Origin: an uncultured Tessaracoccus sp.
GTDB lineage: Bacteria > Actinomycetota > Actinomycetes > Propionibacteriales > Propionibacteriaceae
Reading direction: 5' to 3'
DNA: 11,374 bases
Assembly: GCF_947255005.1 (NCBI RefSeq)
Contig: NZ_CAMYFI010000070.1
Location: 1 to 11,374 of the forward strand
This document shows positions 1 to 7,692 of this stretch, piece by piece. The notes below the pieces were generated by a model. That model had not been told where the DNA came from. It saw nothing but the letters and a program-made list of their open reading frames with translations, and made no database searches. The first letter of the stretch is position 1. The number at the start of each line of letters is the position of its first letter. The translations under genes were made by a program, and so were the position numbers.

Positions 1-70
1 GCTGCTGAGCGATACACAAGCGCAAGCTCACCCGATGCGGCCACTCGATCGTAAGCTGACCATCCTGCTG

Positions 71-111
71 GCGGTTGAGCCCCGGGCCGTCAGACCCCAA
101 GGCTCAACCGC
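71..111 (-). terminator. Hairpin downstream of the PTS permease gene, possible terminator
   Basis: A perfect 11-bp inverted repeat, GCGGTTGAGCC at 71-81 and GGCTCAACCGC at 101-111, encloses a 19-nt loop with a possible inner GGG/CCC pairing. It begins 14 bases after the minus-strand permease stop codon (126-128), where a terminator is expected. No T-run follows in either direction, so it would be a U-less actinobacterial-type terminator or an mRNA-stabilising hairpin. If a plus-strand gene ends just before it, it could serve both strands. The structure is read directly from the sequence; the role is inferred. Confidence 0.5.
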
Positions 112-125
112 GTCGTGACGACCGT

Positions 126-1922
126 TCAGATACTCGAGCTCGCCAGCCGGCGCTGCACCGCCTCTCCGTAGTGCGAAGCTTCGAGGCCCGCGACGAGGTG
201 CCACACACCTGGCGCCACCTCGACGGCGGCTGGCAGCCCGGCCCGCTGAAGCGCAGAGACATCGACCTTCGACGAGTCCTGCACCTCGATGCGCAGACGA
301 GTTTCAGCCAGGGTGTCGACCGCGGCGATGTTGTCGTCGCCGCCCATGGCCTCGACCCACTGCTTCGCTTGATTTGTCTCCGTGTCCGTCACGACGATCA
401 CTCGAGGCTCGCCATCGGTCTCCTCCGCGGGCTTGGCGTCGCGTGCGGCTCGCATGGCGGCGCGATCCTCCTTCGTGCGGAAGTCGGAGACGATCACGAG
501 GAACATCGACGTCAAGAACGCCGACGCAATCGCGATGATGTACACCCACATCGGGTTGAACACGGGGATCGTCAGCAACGACGTGAACACGAACGCCGAC
601 GTCTGCACTCCACCCGAACCCGCACCCAGGATGCCGATGAGGAGACCGCCGACGAGACAGCCGACGAGCATCCGCGGGTAGATGCGCTTGTGGCGCAGAT
701 GGATGCCGTAGAGTGACGGCTCCGAGATACCGCCAAGTAGGCCCGCGGCGAGAGCGCCAGTGGCTGTTTGCCGCATCTCCGACTCGCGTTCGCGCATCGA
801 GATGACGAGGACGCCCGCCGTCGCACCGAAACACGCGAAGTTCCACGCGCCCATGGGGCCCTGGATGAAGTCGTAGCCGAGCGTGTTGATATTGACGAGC
901 ATGAGCGCGTTCAGCGGCCAGTGCAGACCGAGCGGCACGAGGAACGGGTACACGAGCGGGATCACGATGGCGAAGACCACGGGTGCGTTGCCGTTCAGCC
1001 ACGAAAGGCCAGCGCCGATGCCAGAGCCCATCCAGATACCCAGCGGGCCGATGAGGAATGCGGTGAGCGGGAACATCACCAGCATCGACAGGAACGGCAC
1101 GAACACCATGTGCACGTTCTCCGGAATGATCTTCTTCCAGAACTTGAACACAGGCGCCAGCACCGCCACCATGATCAGCGGCACGAACACCTGCCCGCCG
1201 TACTCGTTGAGTTGCAGGGGCAAGCCGAAAGTGTTGGCCACGCAGCTCGACGTGCCGAGCGTCGCGTCCTTGGTGCAGACGGTGTCGAGAAAGCGTTCCG
1301 CGTTGGCCAGCGACAGAAACTCTGGTGTCAGGAAGGCCGCCATGATCGCCGAACCCAACCATGGGTCCACGCCCAGCTTTTTCGACGCGTTGTAGGCCAC
1401 CATGATCGGCAGGAAGTAGAACACCGACCGCCACATGGCGTCGATAAACACCCAGCCGGCCGCCTTATCGGGGGCGCGGAAGTCGACGACGCCTGTCGCG
1501 TCGAGCACGGCCGCGATCGCGATGATCAGCGACGCACCGAGCAGGACACCCAGCAGGGGCCGGAAAGAGTCGGACAGGTACTCGAAGAAGTTGTCGATCC
1601 ATGCAGCTTTGCCGCGGATGCCACCCTCGCGGGCGGCCGCCTTGAGCTCAGCGTCGGTCATCTCGCGGGGCGTGATGTCCTTCATCTCGGGCAGCGCGTT
1701 GATCTCGTTGAACACGCCCTGTACACCACCGCCGATGATGACCTGGTAGCGGTCGCCCGACTGCGGCACGGCACCCATCACGCCTTTGATCGATTCGACG
1801 ACTCCCGCGTCAACCCCGCTGGCGTCGACGAGTTCGAATCGCAGTCGGGTGGCGCAATGCGTGAGGCTCTTGATATTGCTTGGGCCGCCGAGCGCGGCCA
1901 CGATCTCGGATGCGGTGGACAT
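126..1922 (-). CDS. PTS sugar permease EIIB-EIIC with a cysteine-less C-terminal EIIB-like domain
   Basis: This 598-residue Glc-superfamily PTS permease (BglF/sucrose/glucose type) should carry a sugar across the membrane while phosphorylating it. The N-terminal EIIB domain (about 1-80) has the phosphocysteine motif HCATRLRF with Cys23. A hydrophobic EIIC domain of about ten helices (about 115-480) follows, with GLHWPLN (His334) and GISEPSLYG (Glu401), which are EIIC sugar-site motifs. There is no EIIA domain. Instead residues about 518-593 resemble a second EIIB domain, closest by eye to that of PtsG, but Ala539 (in LAETRLR) replaces the catalytic Cys. The ATG at 1922 is chosen because AGGAGGA lies 8 bases upstream (1931-1937) and homology starts there; the open frame extends further upstream without homology. 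The start is 4 bases past the stop of the EIIA-HPr-EI gene, so the two are surely co-transcribed. The sugar cannot be deduced; glucose, beta-glucosides, sucrose and trehalose are all possible. Confidence 0.9.
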   Translation of the reverse strand: MSTASEIVAALGGPSNIKSLTHCATRLRFELVDASGVDAGVVESIKGVMGAVPQSGDRYQVIIGGGVQGVFNEINALPEMKDITPREMTDAELKAAAREGGIRGKAAWIDNFFEYLSDSFRPLLGVLLGASLIIAIAAVLDATGVVDFRAPDKAAGWVFIDAMWRSVFYFLPIMVAYNASKKLGVDPWLGSAIMAAFLTPEFLSLANAERFLDTVCTKDATLGTSSCVANTFGLPLQLNEYGGQVFVPLIMVAVLAPVFKFWKKIIPENVHMVFVPFLSMLVMFPLTAFLIGPLGIWMGSGIGAGLSWLNGNAPVVFAIVIPLVYPFLVPLGLHWPLNALMLVNINTLGYDFIQGPMGAWNFACFGATAGVLVISMRERESEMRQTATGALAAGLLGGISEPSLYGIHLRHKRIYPRMLVGCLVGGLLIGILGAGSGGVQTSAFVFTSLLTIPVFNPMWVYIIAIASAFLTSMFLVIVSDFRTKEDRAAMRAARDAKPAEETDGEPRVIVVTDTETNQAKQWVEAMGGDDNIAAVDTLAETRLRIEVQDSSKVDVSALQRAGLPAAVEVAPGVWHLVAGLEASHYGEAVQRRLASSSI

Positions 1923-1926
1923 GGGA

Positions 1927-4500
1927 TCACTCCTCCTCGAGTGGGACGAGGTCGCGAACCTCGGCTCCCGTAGTCTTGCGCAGCGCGCCTTCGGTGAGGT
2001 CCTTGCAGTGTTCGAGTGACTGCGCACGAACCTCAGCCTTCACCGTCGCGATGGACGGGATAGAACAGCTCAGCTCGTCGACGCCGAGCCCCAGCAGGAT
2101 GGGGACCGCCTGCGGATCGGAGGCGACGCCGCCACAGACGCCGATCCAGCGGTCGTAGCGGTGGGCGGCTTCGGCTGCTCGCCCGATCAACGCGAGGACC
2201 GCGGGGTTCAGCGCATCCACTTGTGGGGCGAGCATCGGATGGCCGCGGTCCATTGCGAGCGTGTACTGGGTCATATCGTTGGTGCCGACGCTGAAGAAGT
2301 CGGCCTCTCGGGCGAACTGGTCCGCCATCACCGCGACGCTCGGCACCTCGACCATCACACCGAGCGGCACCTGCGCCACGCCCAGCTTCGCACGCTCTTC
2401 CTCGAAGATCTCCTTGGCCTGCCGGAAATCCGGCAGGGTGGCGACCATCGGGAACATGACGTGGATCTGTGCGCCGGCCTTCACCGCATGCAAGATCGCG
2501 CGGGCCTGCGTCCGTAAGATCTCCGGCCGGTCCAGCCCCACCCGCACGCCGCGCAAACCGAGGAAGGGGTTCTCCTCCGGGGCGATGGGCAGGTAGGGCA
2601 GGGGCTTGTCGCCGCCAACGTCGAGCGTGCGAATAACCAAGGGCTTGCCGGAAAGCGTCTCCGCGATGCCGTGGTAAATCTCCGCCTGCTCGTCCTCCGT
2701 CGGGGCATTCTGGCGCCCGAGGAACAGGAACTCGGACCTGAGCAGACCAACGCCTTCGGCACCCGCATCGACCGCCTTGCGCGCGTCGTCGAGGCCGCCG
2801 ATGTTAGCCACCACGAGCACCTTGTGCCCGTCGACGGTGACCGCTGGCTCGTGCGCGTGAGCCTGCTCTTCTGCCCGGCGCGCGGCGATACGGGCCTGAC
2901 GGGCCTTGATCTCCTCGACCTCCGTCTCGCTCACCCCGGTGCGCAGACTGCCGCGGGTGCCGTCGAGGAACACGCGCTCCCCGTCGGGGATGTCCAGTGC
3001 GCGTGCCTCGATGCCGGCGATAGCGGGGATGTCGAGCGAACGGGCGAGGATCGCGACGTGGCTGGACGAGCCACCGTTCACCGTGGCGAAGCCTGCCACC
3101 TTGGAGCGGTCCATCGTGGCTGTGTCGGACGGAGCGAGGTCTTCAGCGATGAGGATCGTGCCCTCTTCGAGTTCGTCTGCCTCCTGCCGCTCACCCGTTA
3201 ACTCTTCGAGGACGCGCATGCCGACGTCACGCACGTCTGTGGCGCGCCCGGCGAGGACCTCATTCGACAGGCCGGCGAGCTGGTCGGCGAACGTCTGGTA
3301 GGCGCTGCGCCACGCGAATTCCGCCGTTTTGCCTTTCTCGATGCCCGATGACGCCAGATCCAGCAGGTCAGGGTCGGCGAGAAGTTCGCGGTGAGCGGCG
3401 AAGATCGCGGCCTTGGACTTGTCTTCCAGTGCCGACTCGAGTGCCTGCAATTCGACGAGTGCATGGTCAATGGCCGTGTTGAGGCGTCGACGCTCGAGGT
3501 GCTTGTCGCTGGCGTGTTCGGTGACCTCGATCTCCTTGCGGCGCAGTTGACGCACACGTCCGACGCCGAGGCCCGGCGACGCCGCAACGCCGATGAGAAG
3601 GTGTGGGTCGTCGGACTTCGGCTTCGGTTGTTCAGCCGGAGCAGCCGGTGCCGTCGAAGACTCCGGCGGCACCGCGGCTCCTGCTACTGGGACCGTCTCC
3701 TCGCCGAGCCCGCCGCGGATCGCTTCGCTCAACGCCTTGATCGCTTCCTCGGCGTCTGGGCCGGTGGCCACCACCCGCACCGAGTCGCCCAGCAGCACCT
3801 GCATGCTCATGATGCCGACGACCGACTTCGCGTTGGCCGAGTCGTCGCCACGGTGCAGTCGGATCTGCGACTGGTATTGCTTTGCGATGCCGACGAGCGT
3901 CGCCGTCGGGCGGGCGTGTAGACCCGTGGGGTTGCCGATGATGATGGCCTCCGACGACGCGCTGTGGCCCTCGGCTTCGGCACCTTCGGAGGCCTCGTCG
4001 GCGAGCTGCAACGTCGCGAGCGGATCGCCTTTGGCGATAACCCCCGGGCCGGCGGGAGCAAAGCCCATCAGCGTGTCGGAATTGGCGATGACCACCTGCG
4101 TGAGCAGACTCTTCGCGTGGCGAGCGATGAAATCCATGTCGAACTCGATGAGCGGATCGCCGGCCTTCACTCGCTGGCCGGTCTTCGCCAGGGCGGTGAA
4201 GCCTTCACCGCCGAGCGCTACCGTGTCGAGACCGATGTGCATCAGCACCTCGACGCCCGATGGCTCGCGCACGGTGACGGCGTGGCCGCTGTCGTGCATG
4301 AGCGCGACCTCACCGTCGCACGGGGCACACAGGGTGCTCGTGATGGGGTCGATGGACACGCCTTCGCCCACCATCTTGCGGGCGAAGACCGGGTCAGGTA
4401 CCGCTTCGATCGGCACCACGATCCCGTCAATGGGGGCCTGCAGCCGCACGTTCGCGCGGGGCGGTGCTTGGGTGTGTTCAGAAGGAGACAGGGACTCCAT
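1927..4500 (-). CDS. PTS multiphosphoryl transfer protein, EIIA(Glc)-HPr-EI triple fusion
   Basis: This 857-residue cytoplasmic phosphocarrier combines three PTS steps. Residues about 20-165 form an EIIA(Glc/Crr) domain with APIDGIVVPI, His73 and the phospho-accepting His88 in LMHIGLDT; the 15-residue spacing matches E. coli His75/His90. Residues about 184-267 form HPr with His195 in NPTGLHARP. Ser226 falls exactly at the Gram-positive Ser46 position, though no HPr kinase is seen here. After a Pro/Ala linker (about 270-297), residues about 300-857 form Enzyme I with the active His481 in GGSSSHVAILAR, PEP-site motifs LLRSEFLF and FFSVGTNDMTQY, and Cys789 in GVCGGVASDP. The layout matches NagF-type fusions. 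AAGGAGG at 4506-4512 lies 5 bases before the ATG and fixes the start. The next gene encodes a permease lacking EIIA, so this protein probably phosphorylates it. Whether it also serves other permeases is unknown. Confidence 0.95.
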   Translation of the reverse strand: MESLSPSEHTQAPPRANVRLQAPIDGIVVPIEAVPDPVFARKMVGEGVSIDPITSTLCAPCDGEVALMHDSGHAVTVREPSGVEVLMHIGLDTVALGGEGFTALAKTGQRVKAGDPLIEFDMDFIARHAKSLLTQVVIANSDTLMGFAPAGPGVIAKGDPLATLQLADEASEGAEAEGHSASSEAIIIGNPTGLHARPTATLVGIAKQYQSQIRLHRGDDSANAKSVVGIMSMQVLLGDSVRVVATGPDAEEAIKALSEAIRGGLGEETVPVAGAAVPPESSTAPAAPAEQPKPKSDDPHLLIGVAASPGLGVGRVRQLRRKEIEVTEHASDKHLERRRLNTAIDHALVELQALESALEDKSKAAIFAAHRELLADPDLLDLASSGIEKGKTAEFAWRSAYQTFADQLAGLSNEVLAGRATDVRDVGMRVLEELTGERQEADELEEGTILIAEDLAPSDTATMDRSKVAGFATVNGGSSSHVAILARSLDIPAIAGIEARALDIPDGERVFLDGTRGSLRTGVSETEVEEIKARQARIAARRAEEQAHAHEPAVTVDGHKVLVVANIGGLDDARKAVDAGAEGVGLLRSEFLFLGRQNAPTEDEQAEIYHGIAETLSGKPLVIRTLDVGGDKPLPYLPIAPEENPFLGLRGVRVGLDRPEILRTQARAILHAVKAGAQIHVMFPMVATLPDFRQAKEIFEEERAKLGVAQVPLGVMVEVPSVAVMADQFAREADFFSVGTNDMTQYTLAMDRGHPMLAPQVDALNPAVLALIGRAAEAAHRYDRWIGVCGGVASDPQAVPILLGLGVDELSCSIPSIATVKAEVRAQSLEHCKDLTEGALRKTTGAEVRDLVPLEEE

Positions 4501-4529
4501 TGGGGCCTCCTTGGGAGCCGCTGGGTGAC

Positions 4530-4540
4530 TGGTCGGACCA
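4530..4540. promoter_or_regulatory. Palindromic candidate operator of the PTS operon (GntR/FadR-like)
   Basis: TGGTCGGACCA is a perfect 11-bp palindrome with a single central base. The GT-3-AC spacing fits the known FadR-subfamily GntR operator pattern (TnGTnnnACnA). It is one base shorter than the DasR site core TGGTCTAGACCA, which controls PTS genes in Streptomyces. It touches the proposed minus-strand -10 box and would cover the transcription start, a position suited to repression. No regulator gene lies in the window, so the regulator is inferred only from the shape of the site. Confidence 0.45.
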
Positions 4541-4545
4541 TTCTA
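4540..4545 (-). promoter_or_regulatory. Candidate -10 box of the PTS operon
   Basis: Read on the minus strand, TAGAAT matches the actinobacterial TAnnnT -10 pattern and lies about 40 bases before the ATG of the EIIA-HPr-EI gene. That leaves a leader of roughly 33 bases containing the strong ribosome binding site. No convincing -35 hexamer is visible at 16-18 bases. Confidence 0.4.
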
Positions 4546-4558
4546 AGACGGGCCTTTG

Positions 4559-4576
4559 GGCTACCTCCTCGTAGCC
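4559..4576. other. Small hairpin in the divergent intergenic region
   Basis: GGCTAC and GTAGCC form a perfect 6-bp stem with a 6-base loop (CTCCTC). It lies just upstream of the PTS -10 box, between the divergent PTS and guaB genes. It could be a protein-binding site or a chance inverted repeat; nothing else shows which. Confidence 0.25.
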
Positions 4577-4701
4577 TTCTCTAACCGTACAGGGGCGAAG
4601 GTCACGGCGCAGGGTATTCGCCTTCTCACGGTGTGGCGGTGGCGGCTGTGGGGCGTCATGGTCGGATGCCGGCTTCGCCTGGCGGGGCTGGGGGAACGGA
4701 C

Positions 4702-4707
4702 TAGACT
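4702..4707 (+). promoter_or_regulatory. Candidate -10 box of guaB
   Basis: TAGACT fits the TAnnnT pattern 34 bases before the guaB start codon, giving a short leader with GAAGG (4731-4735) as ribosome binding site. A -35 element is not obvious; TGGCGG at 4680-4685 has acceptable spacing but poor similarity. Confidence 0.35.
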
Positions 4708-4741
4708 CAGCGTGACCGCGTGTGAACTAAGAAGGTGGACT

Positions 4742-6253
4742 GTGAGCGAAGTGACGACCGGTGGACCATTCGACTATCTGGGCCTGACGTATGACGATGT
4801 CCTGCTTCTGCCAGGGGAGACCGACGTGATCCCCTCCGAAGTGGACACCACGACGCGATTCACCCGTGAGCTCTCGCTGAAGCTGCCCATCGTCTCCGCG
4901 GCGATGGATACCGTTACGGAATCCCGCATGGCCATCGCCATGGCCCGCCAGGGTGGGCTCGGCGTGCTGCACCGCAACCTCTCCATGGAAGACCAGGCCT
5001 ACCAGGTTGACTTGGTGAAACGCACCCAGACCGGGCGCATCACCAACCCCGTCACCATCGGCCCGGACGCCACGCTCGCCGATCTCGACAAGCGCTGCGG
5101 CCAGTACCGCATCTCCGGCCTGCCCGTCGTCGACGAACACAACACGCTGCTCGGCATCTGCACCAACCGCGACCTACGCTTCACGCCCGTCGCCGAGTGG
5201 GAGTCGACGCTCGTGCGCGACGTCATGACGCCCATGCCGCTCATCACCGCGCCGGAAGATATTTCCCGCGACGACGCCACCGCACTGCTGCGTAAACACA
5301 AGCGGGAGCGCCTGCCGCTCGTCGACGCCGACGGCAAGCTCACTGGCCTCATCACGGTGAAGGACTTCGTGAAGTCGGAGCAGTTCCCGAAGGCCTCCAA
5401 GGACGCGCACGGGCGGCTGCTCGTCGGCGCCGGCGTCGGCTACTTCGGTGAGTCCTGGGAGCGCGCCAACCTGCTCATCGAGGCGGGCGTGGACGTGCTC
5501 GTCGTCGACACCGCGCACGGCCATGCCAAGCTGCTGCTCGACATGATCCGCAAACTCAAGGCCGACAAAGCCTCCGACGGCGTCCAGATCGTCGGCGGTA
5601 ACGTCGCGACGCGCGCGGGTGCGCAGGCCCTCGTCGACGCGGGTGTGGATGCCGTCAAGGTGGGTGTGGGCCCCGGGTCTATTTGCACGACGCGTGTCGT
5701 CGCCGGTGTCGGGGTGCCCCAGGTGAGCGCCGTATACGACGCCTCGCTCGCCTGCCAGCCCGCAGGCGTGCCGGTGATCGCCGACGGCGGCCTCCAGTAC
5801 TCCGGCGACGTGGCGAAGGCCCTGGTCGCAGGCGCGAGCAGCGTCATGGTTGGCTCGCTATTGGCCGGCTGCGAGGAGTCGCCTGGTGAGACGGTGTTCA
5901 TCAACGGCAAGCAGTACAAGCAGTACCGCGGCATGGGCTCGCTGGGCGCCATGAGCTCGCGCGGCAAGAAGTCGTACTCGAAAGACCGCTATTTCCAGGC
6001 CGACGTGATGAGCGACGACGAACTCATCGCTGAGGGCATCGAGGGCCAGGTGCAGTATCGCGGGCCGGTGAAGTCCGTCGTGCACCAGCTCGTCGGCGGC
6101 CTGCACCAGTCGATGTTCTACGTCGGGGCGCGCACCGTGCCCGAGCTACAGGAGCGCGGCAAATTCGTGCGCATCACCGCCGCCGGCTTGAAGGAATCGC
6201 ACCCGCATGACGTGCACAACATCGTGGAAGCCCCCAACTACGCGCGCCGATAA
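4742..6253 (+). CDS. guaB: IMP dehydrogenase
   Basis: This enzyme oxidises IMP to XMP with NAD+, the committed step of guanine nucleotide synthesis, in the cytoplasm. The 503-residue length is normal for bacterial GuaB. The first part of the TIM barrel includes LTYDDVLLLPG and SAAMDTVTE. A pair of CBS domains (about 98-215) is inserted in the barrel, the usual site for nucleotide-dependent control. The catalytic loop is GPGSICTTR with Cys315. IADGG contains Asp348, YRGMGSLGAM follows, and the mobile flap carries the Arg416-Tyr417 dyad (KDRYFQ). The frame stays open upstream, but the GTG at 4742 is preferred because GAAGG lies 6 bases before it and conserved sequence begins directly after. The gene is divergent from the PTS operon and heads a run that continues into guaB3. 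All expected catalytic residues are present. Confidence 0.97.
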   Translation: MSEVTTGGPFDYLGLTYDDVLLLPGETDVIPSEVDTTTRFTRELSLKLPIVSAAMDTVTESRMAIAMARQGGLGVLHRNLSMEDQAYQVDLVKRTQTGRITNPVTIGPDATLADLDKRCGQYRISGLPVVDEHNTLLGICTNRDLRFTPVAEWESTLVRDVMTPMPLITAPEDISRDDATALLRKHKRERLPLVDADGKLTGLITVKDFVKSEQFPKASKDAHGRLLVGAGVGYFGESWERANLLIEAGVDVLVVDTAHGHAKLLLDMIRKLKADKASDGVQIVGGNVATRAGAQALVDAGVDAVKVGVGPGSICTTRVVAGVGVPQVSAVYDASLACQPAGVPVIADGGLQYSGDVAKALVAGASSVMVGSLLAGCEESPGETVFINGKQYKQYRGMGSLGAMSSRGKKSYSKDRYFQADVMSDDELIAEGIEGQVQYRGPVKSVVHQLVGGLHQSMFYVGARTVPELQERGKFVRITAAGLKESHPHDVHNIVEAPNYARR

Positions 6254-6262
6254 CCCGGGAAG

Positions 6263-7378
6263 ATGAAGGAAATGTACGAACTGAGTCACAGCAATCGCGC
6301 CACCCCTGCGTATAGCTTCGACGATGTGGCGATCGCGCCCCAGCGACGCACGCGCAGCGACTCCGAGGTGGATCTCACCTGGAAGATTGACGCCATCACC
6401 TTCGACGTTCCCATCTGTGCGGCGCCGATGGATTCGGTGATGTCACCGGAGACCGCCATCAAGATGGGGCAGTTGGGTGGCCTTGGTGTACTCAACCTCG
6501 AAGGTCTGTGGACACGCTATGAAGATCCGACAGAGCAGTACGAGGCCCTGACCGGCCCCCTCGACCAGGTGACCGCCACCCGGCGCATGCAGGAGACCTA
6601 CGCCGAGCCCATCAAGCGCGAGCTCATCGAAGCGAGGCTGCGGGAGATCCGCGACGCGGGGGTGCCCGTCGCCGGGTCGCTGTCGCCAGCGCGCACGCAG
6701 GAATTTGCCGACGTCATCGAGGGCGCGGGGCTCGACTTCCTCGTGATCCGTGGCACGACGGTGTCCGCCGAGCACGTGGGTGGTGGCGACGACGTGCTCA
6801 ACCTCAAGGAGTTCATCTATCACCTCGACACGCCCGTCCTCGTGGGAGGCGTGGCGACGTACCGCGCAGCTTTGCACCTCATGCGCTCTGGCGCGGCGGG
6901 GGTGCTCGTCGGATTCGGCGGCGGCGCGACGCACACCACCGCGTCGGTGCTGGGCATCGAGGTGCCGATGGCGTCGGCGGTGTTCGACGTGGCCGAGGCT
7001 CGTCGCGACTATCTGGAGGAGTCCGGGGGTCGCTATGTACACATCATCGCCGACGGTGCCGTCGGGCGTTCGGGCGACATCGCGAAGGCCATCGCGTGTG
7101 GAGCCGACGCTGTGATGGTGGGTTCGCCGCTGGCTCGTGCGGCGGAGGCGCCAGGTATGGGCTGGCATTGGGGACCCGAGGCGTGGCACCGAACCCTTCC
7201 GCGCGGCGAGCGCACATTCTTCGAACAGGTGGGTACGTTCGAAGAAGTGGTGGTGGGACCGTCGCGGGTGCCCGACGGCACCATGAACCTGGCCGGTGGC
7301 CTGCGTAAGGCCATGGCCATGACGGGGTACACCGACGTGAAGAGTTTCCAGCGCAGCAACCTCATTCTCCACCGATGA
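6263..7378 (+). CDS. guaB3: GuaB3 family IMP dehydrogenase-related protein
   Basis: This 371-residue TIM-barrel protein of the IMPDH/GMP reductase superfamily lacks the CBS insert. It has YSFDDVAIAPQRRTR, APMDSVMSP, GGLGVLNLEGLWTRYEDP and IADGAVGRSGDIAKAIACG, which are typical of actinobacterial GuaB3. At the catalytic loop the Cys of GuaB (GPGSICTTR) aligns with His224 (GGATHTTASVLG), so classical IMPDH chemistry through a thioimidate is not expected. From memory, mycobacterial GuaB3 also lacks this Cys, whereas cyanobacterial GuaB3 has been described as a GMP reductase. The role here is therefore open: altered enzyme or regulatory partner of GuaB. It starts 9 bases after the guaB stop. An in-frame ATG at 6272, with GGGAAG 9 bases upstream, is an alternative start that would remove three residues. 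Confidence 0.9.
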   Translation: MKEMYELSHSNRATPAYSFDDVAIAPQRRTRSDSEVDLTWKIDAITFDVPICAAPMDSVMSPETAIKMGQLGGLGVLNLEGLWTRYEDPTEQYEALTGPLDQVTATRRMQETYAEPIKRELIEARLREIRDAGVPVAGSLSPARTQEFADVIEGAGLDFLVIRGTTVSAEHVGGGDDVLNLKEFIYHLDTPVLVGGVATYRAALHLMRSGAAGVLVGFGGGATHTTASVLGIEVPMASAVFDVAEARRDYLEESGGRYVHIIADGAVGRSGDIAKAIACGADAVMVGSPLARAAEAPGMGWHWGPEAWHRTLPRGERTFFEQVGTFEEVVVGPSRVPDGTMNLAGGLRKAMAMTGYTDVKSFQRSNLILHR

Positions 7379-7677
7379 CGAACTACGAGGCCCGCGCCGA
7401 ACTGCGCCGATTGCGTGACAGCATCGACAAGCTGGACTCGATGCTGGTGCACCTGCTGGCCGAGCGTTTCAAGATCACGCAGCGCGTCGGTGAGCTGAAA
7501 GCGGCACACAACATGCCTGCCGCCGACCCGGCCCGCGAGGCGCAACAGATCGAGCGCCTGCGCGCGTTGGCGAAGGAATCCCAGCTCGACCCGGAGTTCG
7601 CCGAGAAGTTCCTCCAATTCATCGTGCGCGAGGTCGTCCGCCACCACGAGCTGATTGCCAACGCAGAGCAGGAGTGA
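7375..7677 (+). CDS. Chorismate mutase, AroQ type
   Basis: This 100-residue all-helical protein of the AroQ fold should convert chorismate to prephenate, the entry to phenylalanine and tyrosine. Aligned by eye with the E. coli P-protein mutase domain, the active-site residues are Arg14, Arg31, Lys42, Asp51, Arg54 and Glu55. The E. coli Gln88 position falls in RHHE and appears to be His, as in many stand-alone bacterial enzymes. It is a single domain, with no prephenate dehydratase or dehydrogenase attached. The ATG overlaps the guaB3 stop as ATGA and no Shine-Dalgarno sequence is visible, so translation is probably coupled to guaB3. The link between purine and aromatic genes may only be operon packing. 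Confidence 0.9.
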   Translation: MTNYEARAELRRLRDSIDKLDSMLVHLLAERFKITQRVGELKAAHNMPAADPAREAQQIERLRALAKESQLDPEFAEKFLQFIVREVVRHHELIANAEQE

Positions 7678-7692
7678 ACGCTGCGAAGGCAA

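Noticed and set aside
1..54. Possible C-terminal tail of a plus-strand gene ending at TAA 52-54
   Set aside because: Only 17 codons are visible (ending SSPDAATRS), other frames are equally open, and nothing identifies it.
768..1973. Long plus-strand open frame (401 codons) across the PTS permease gene
   Set aside because: The product is full of His, Arg, Asp and Glu with no domain pattern; it is the antisense of a well-supported membrane protein gene in GC-rich DNA.
3593..4528. Plus-strand open frame (311 codons) opposite the EIIA-HPr part of the fusion
   Set aside because: Ser/Pro/Ala/Met-rich composition typical of an antisense shadow; the opposite strand encodes clear PTS domains.
4546..4741. 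Riboswitch or purine-sensing leader upstream of guaB
   Set aside because: No purine-riboswitch core or long leader; the likely start site leaves about 28 bases before the start codon.
6443..7372. Minus-strand open frame (309 codons) opposite guaB3
   Set aside because: His/Arg-rich antisense product with no recognisable motif; guaB3 on the other strand is certain.
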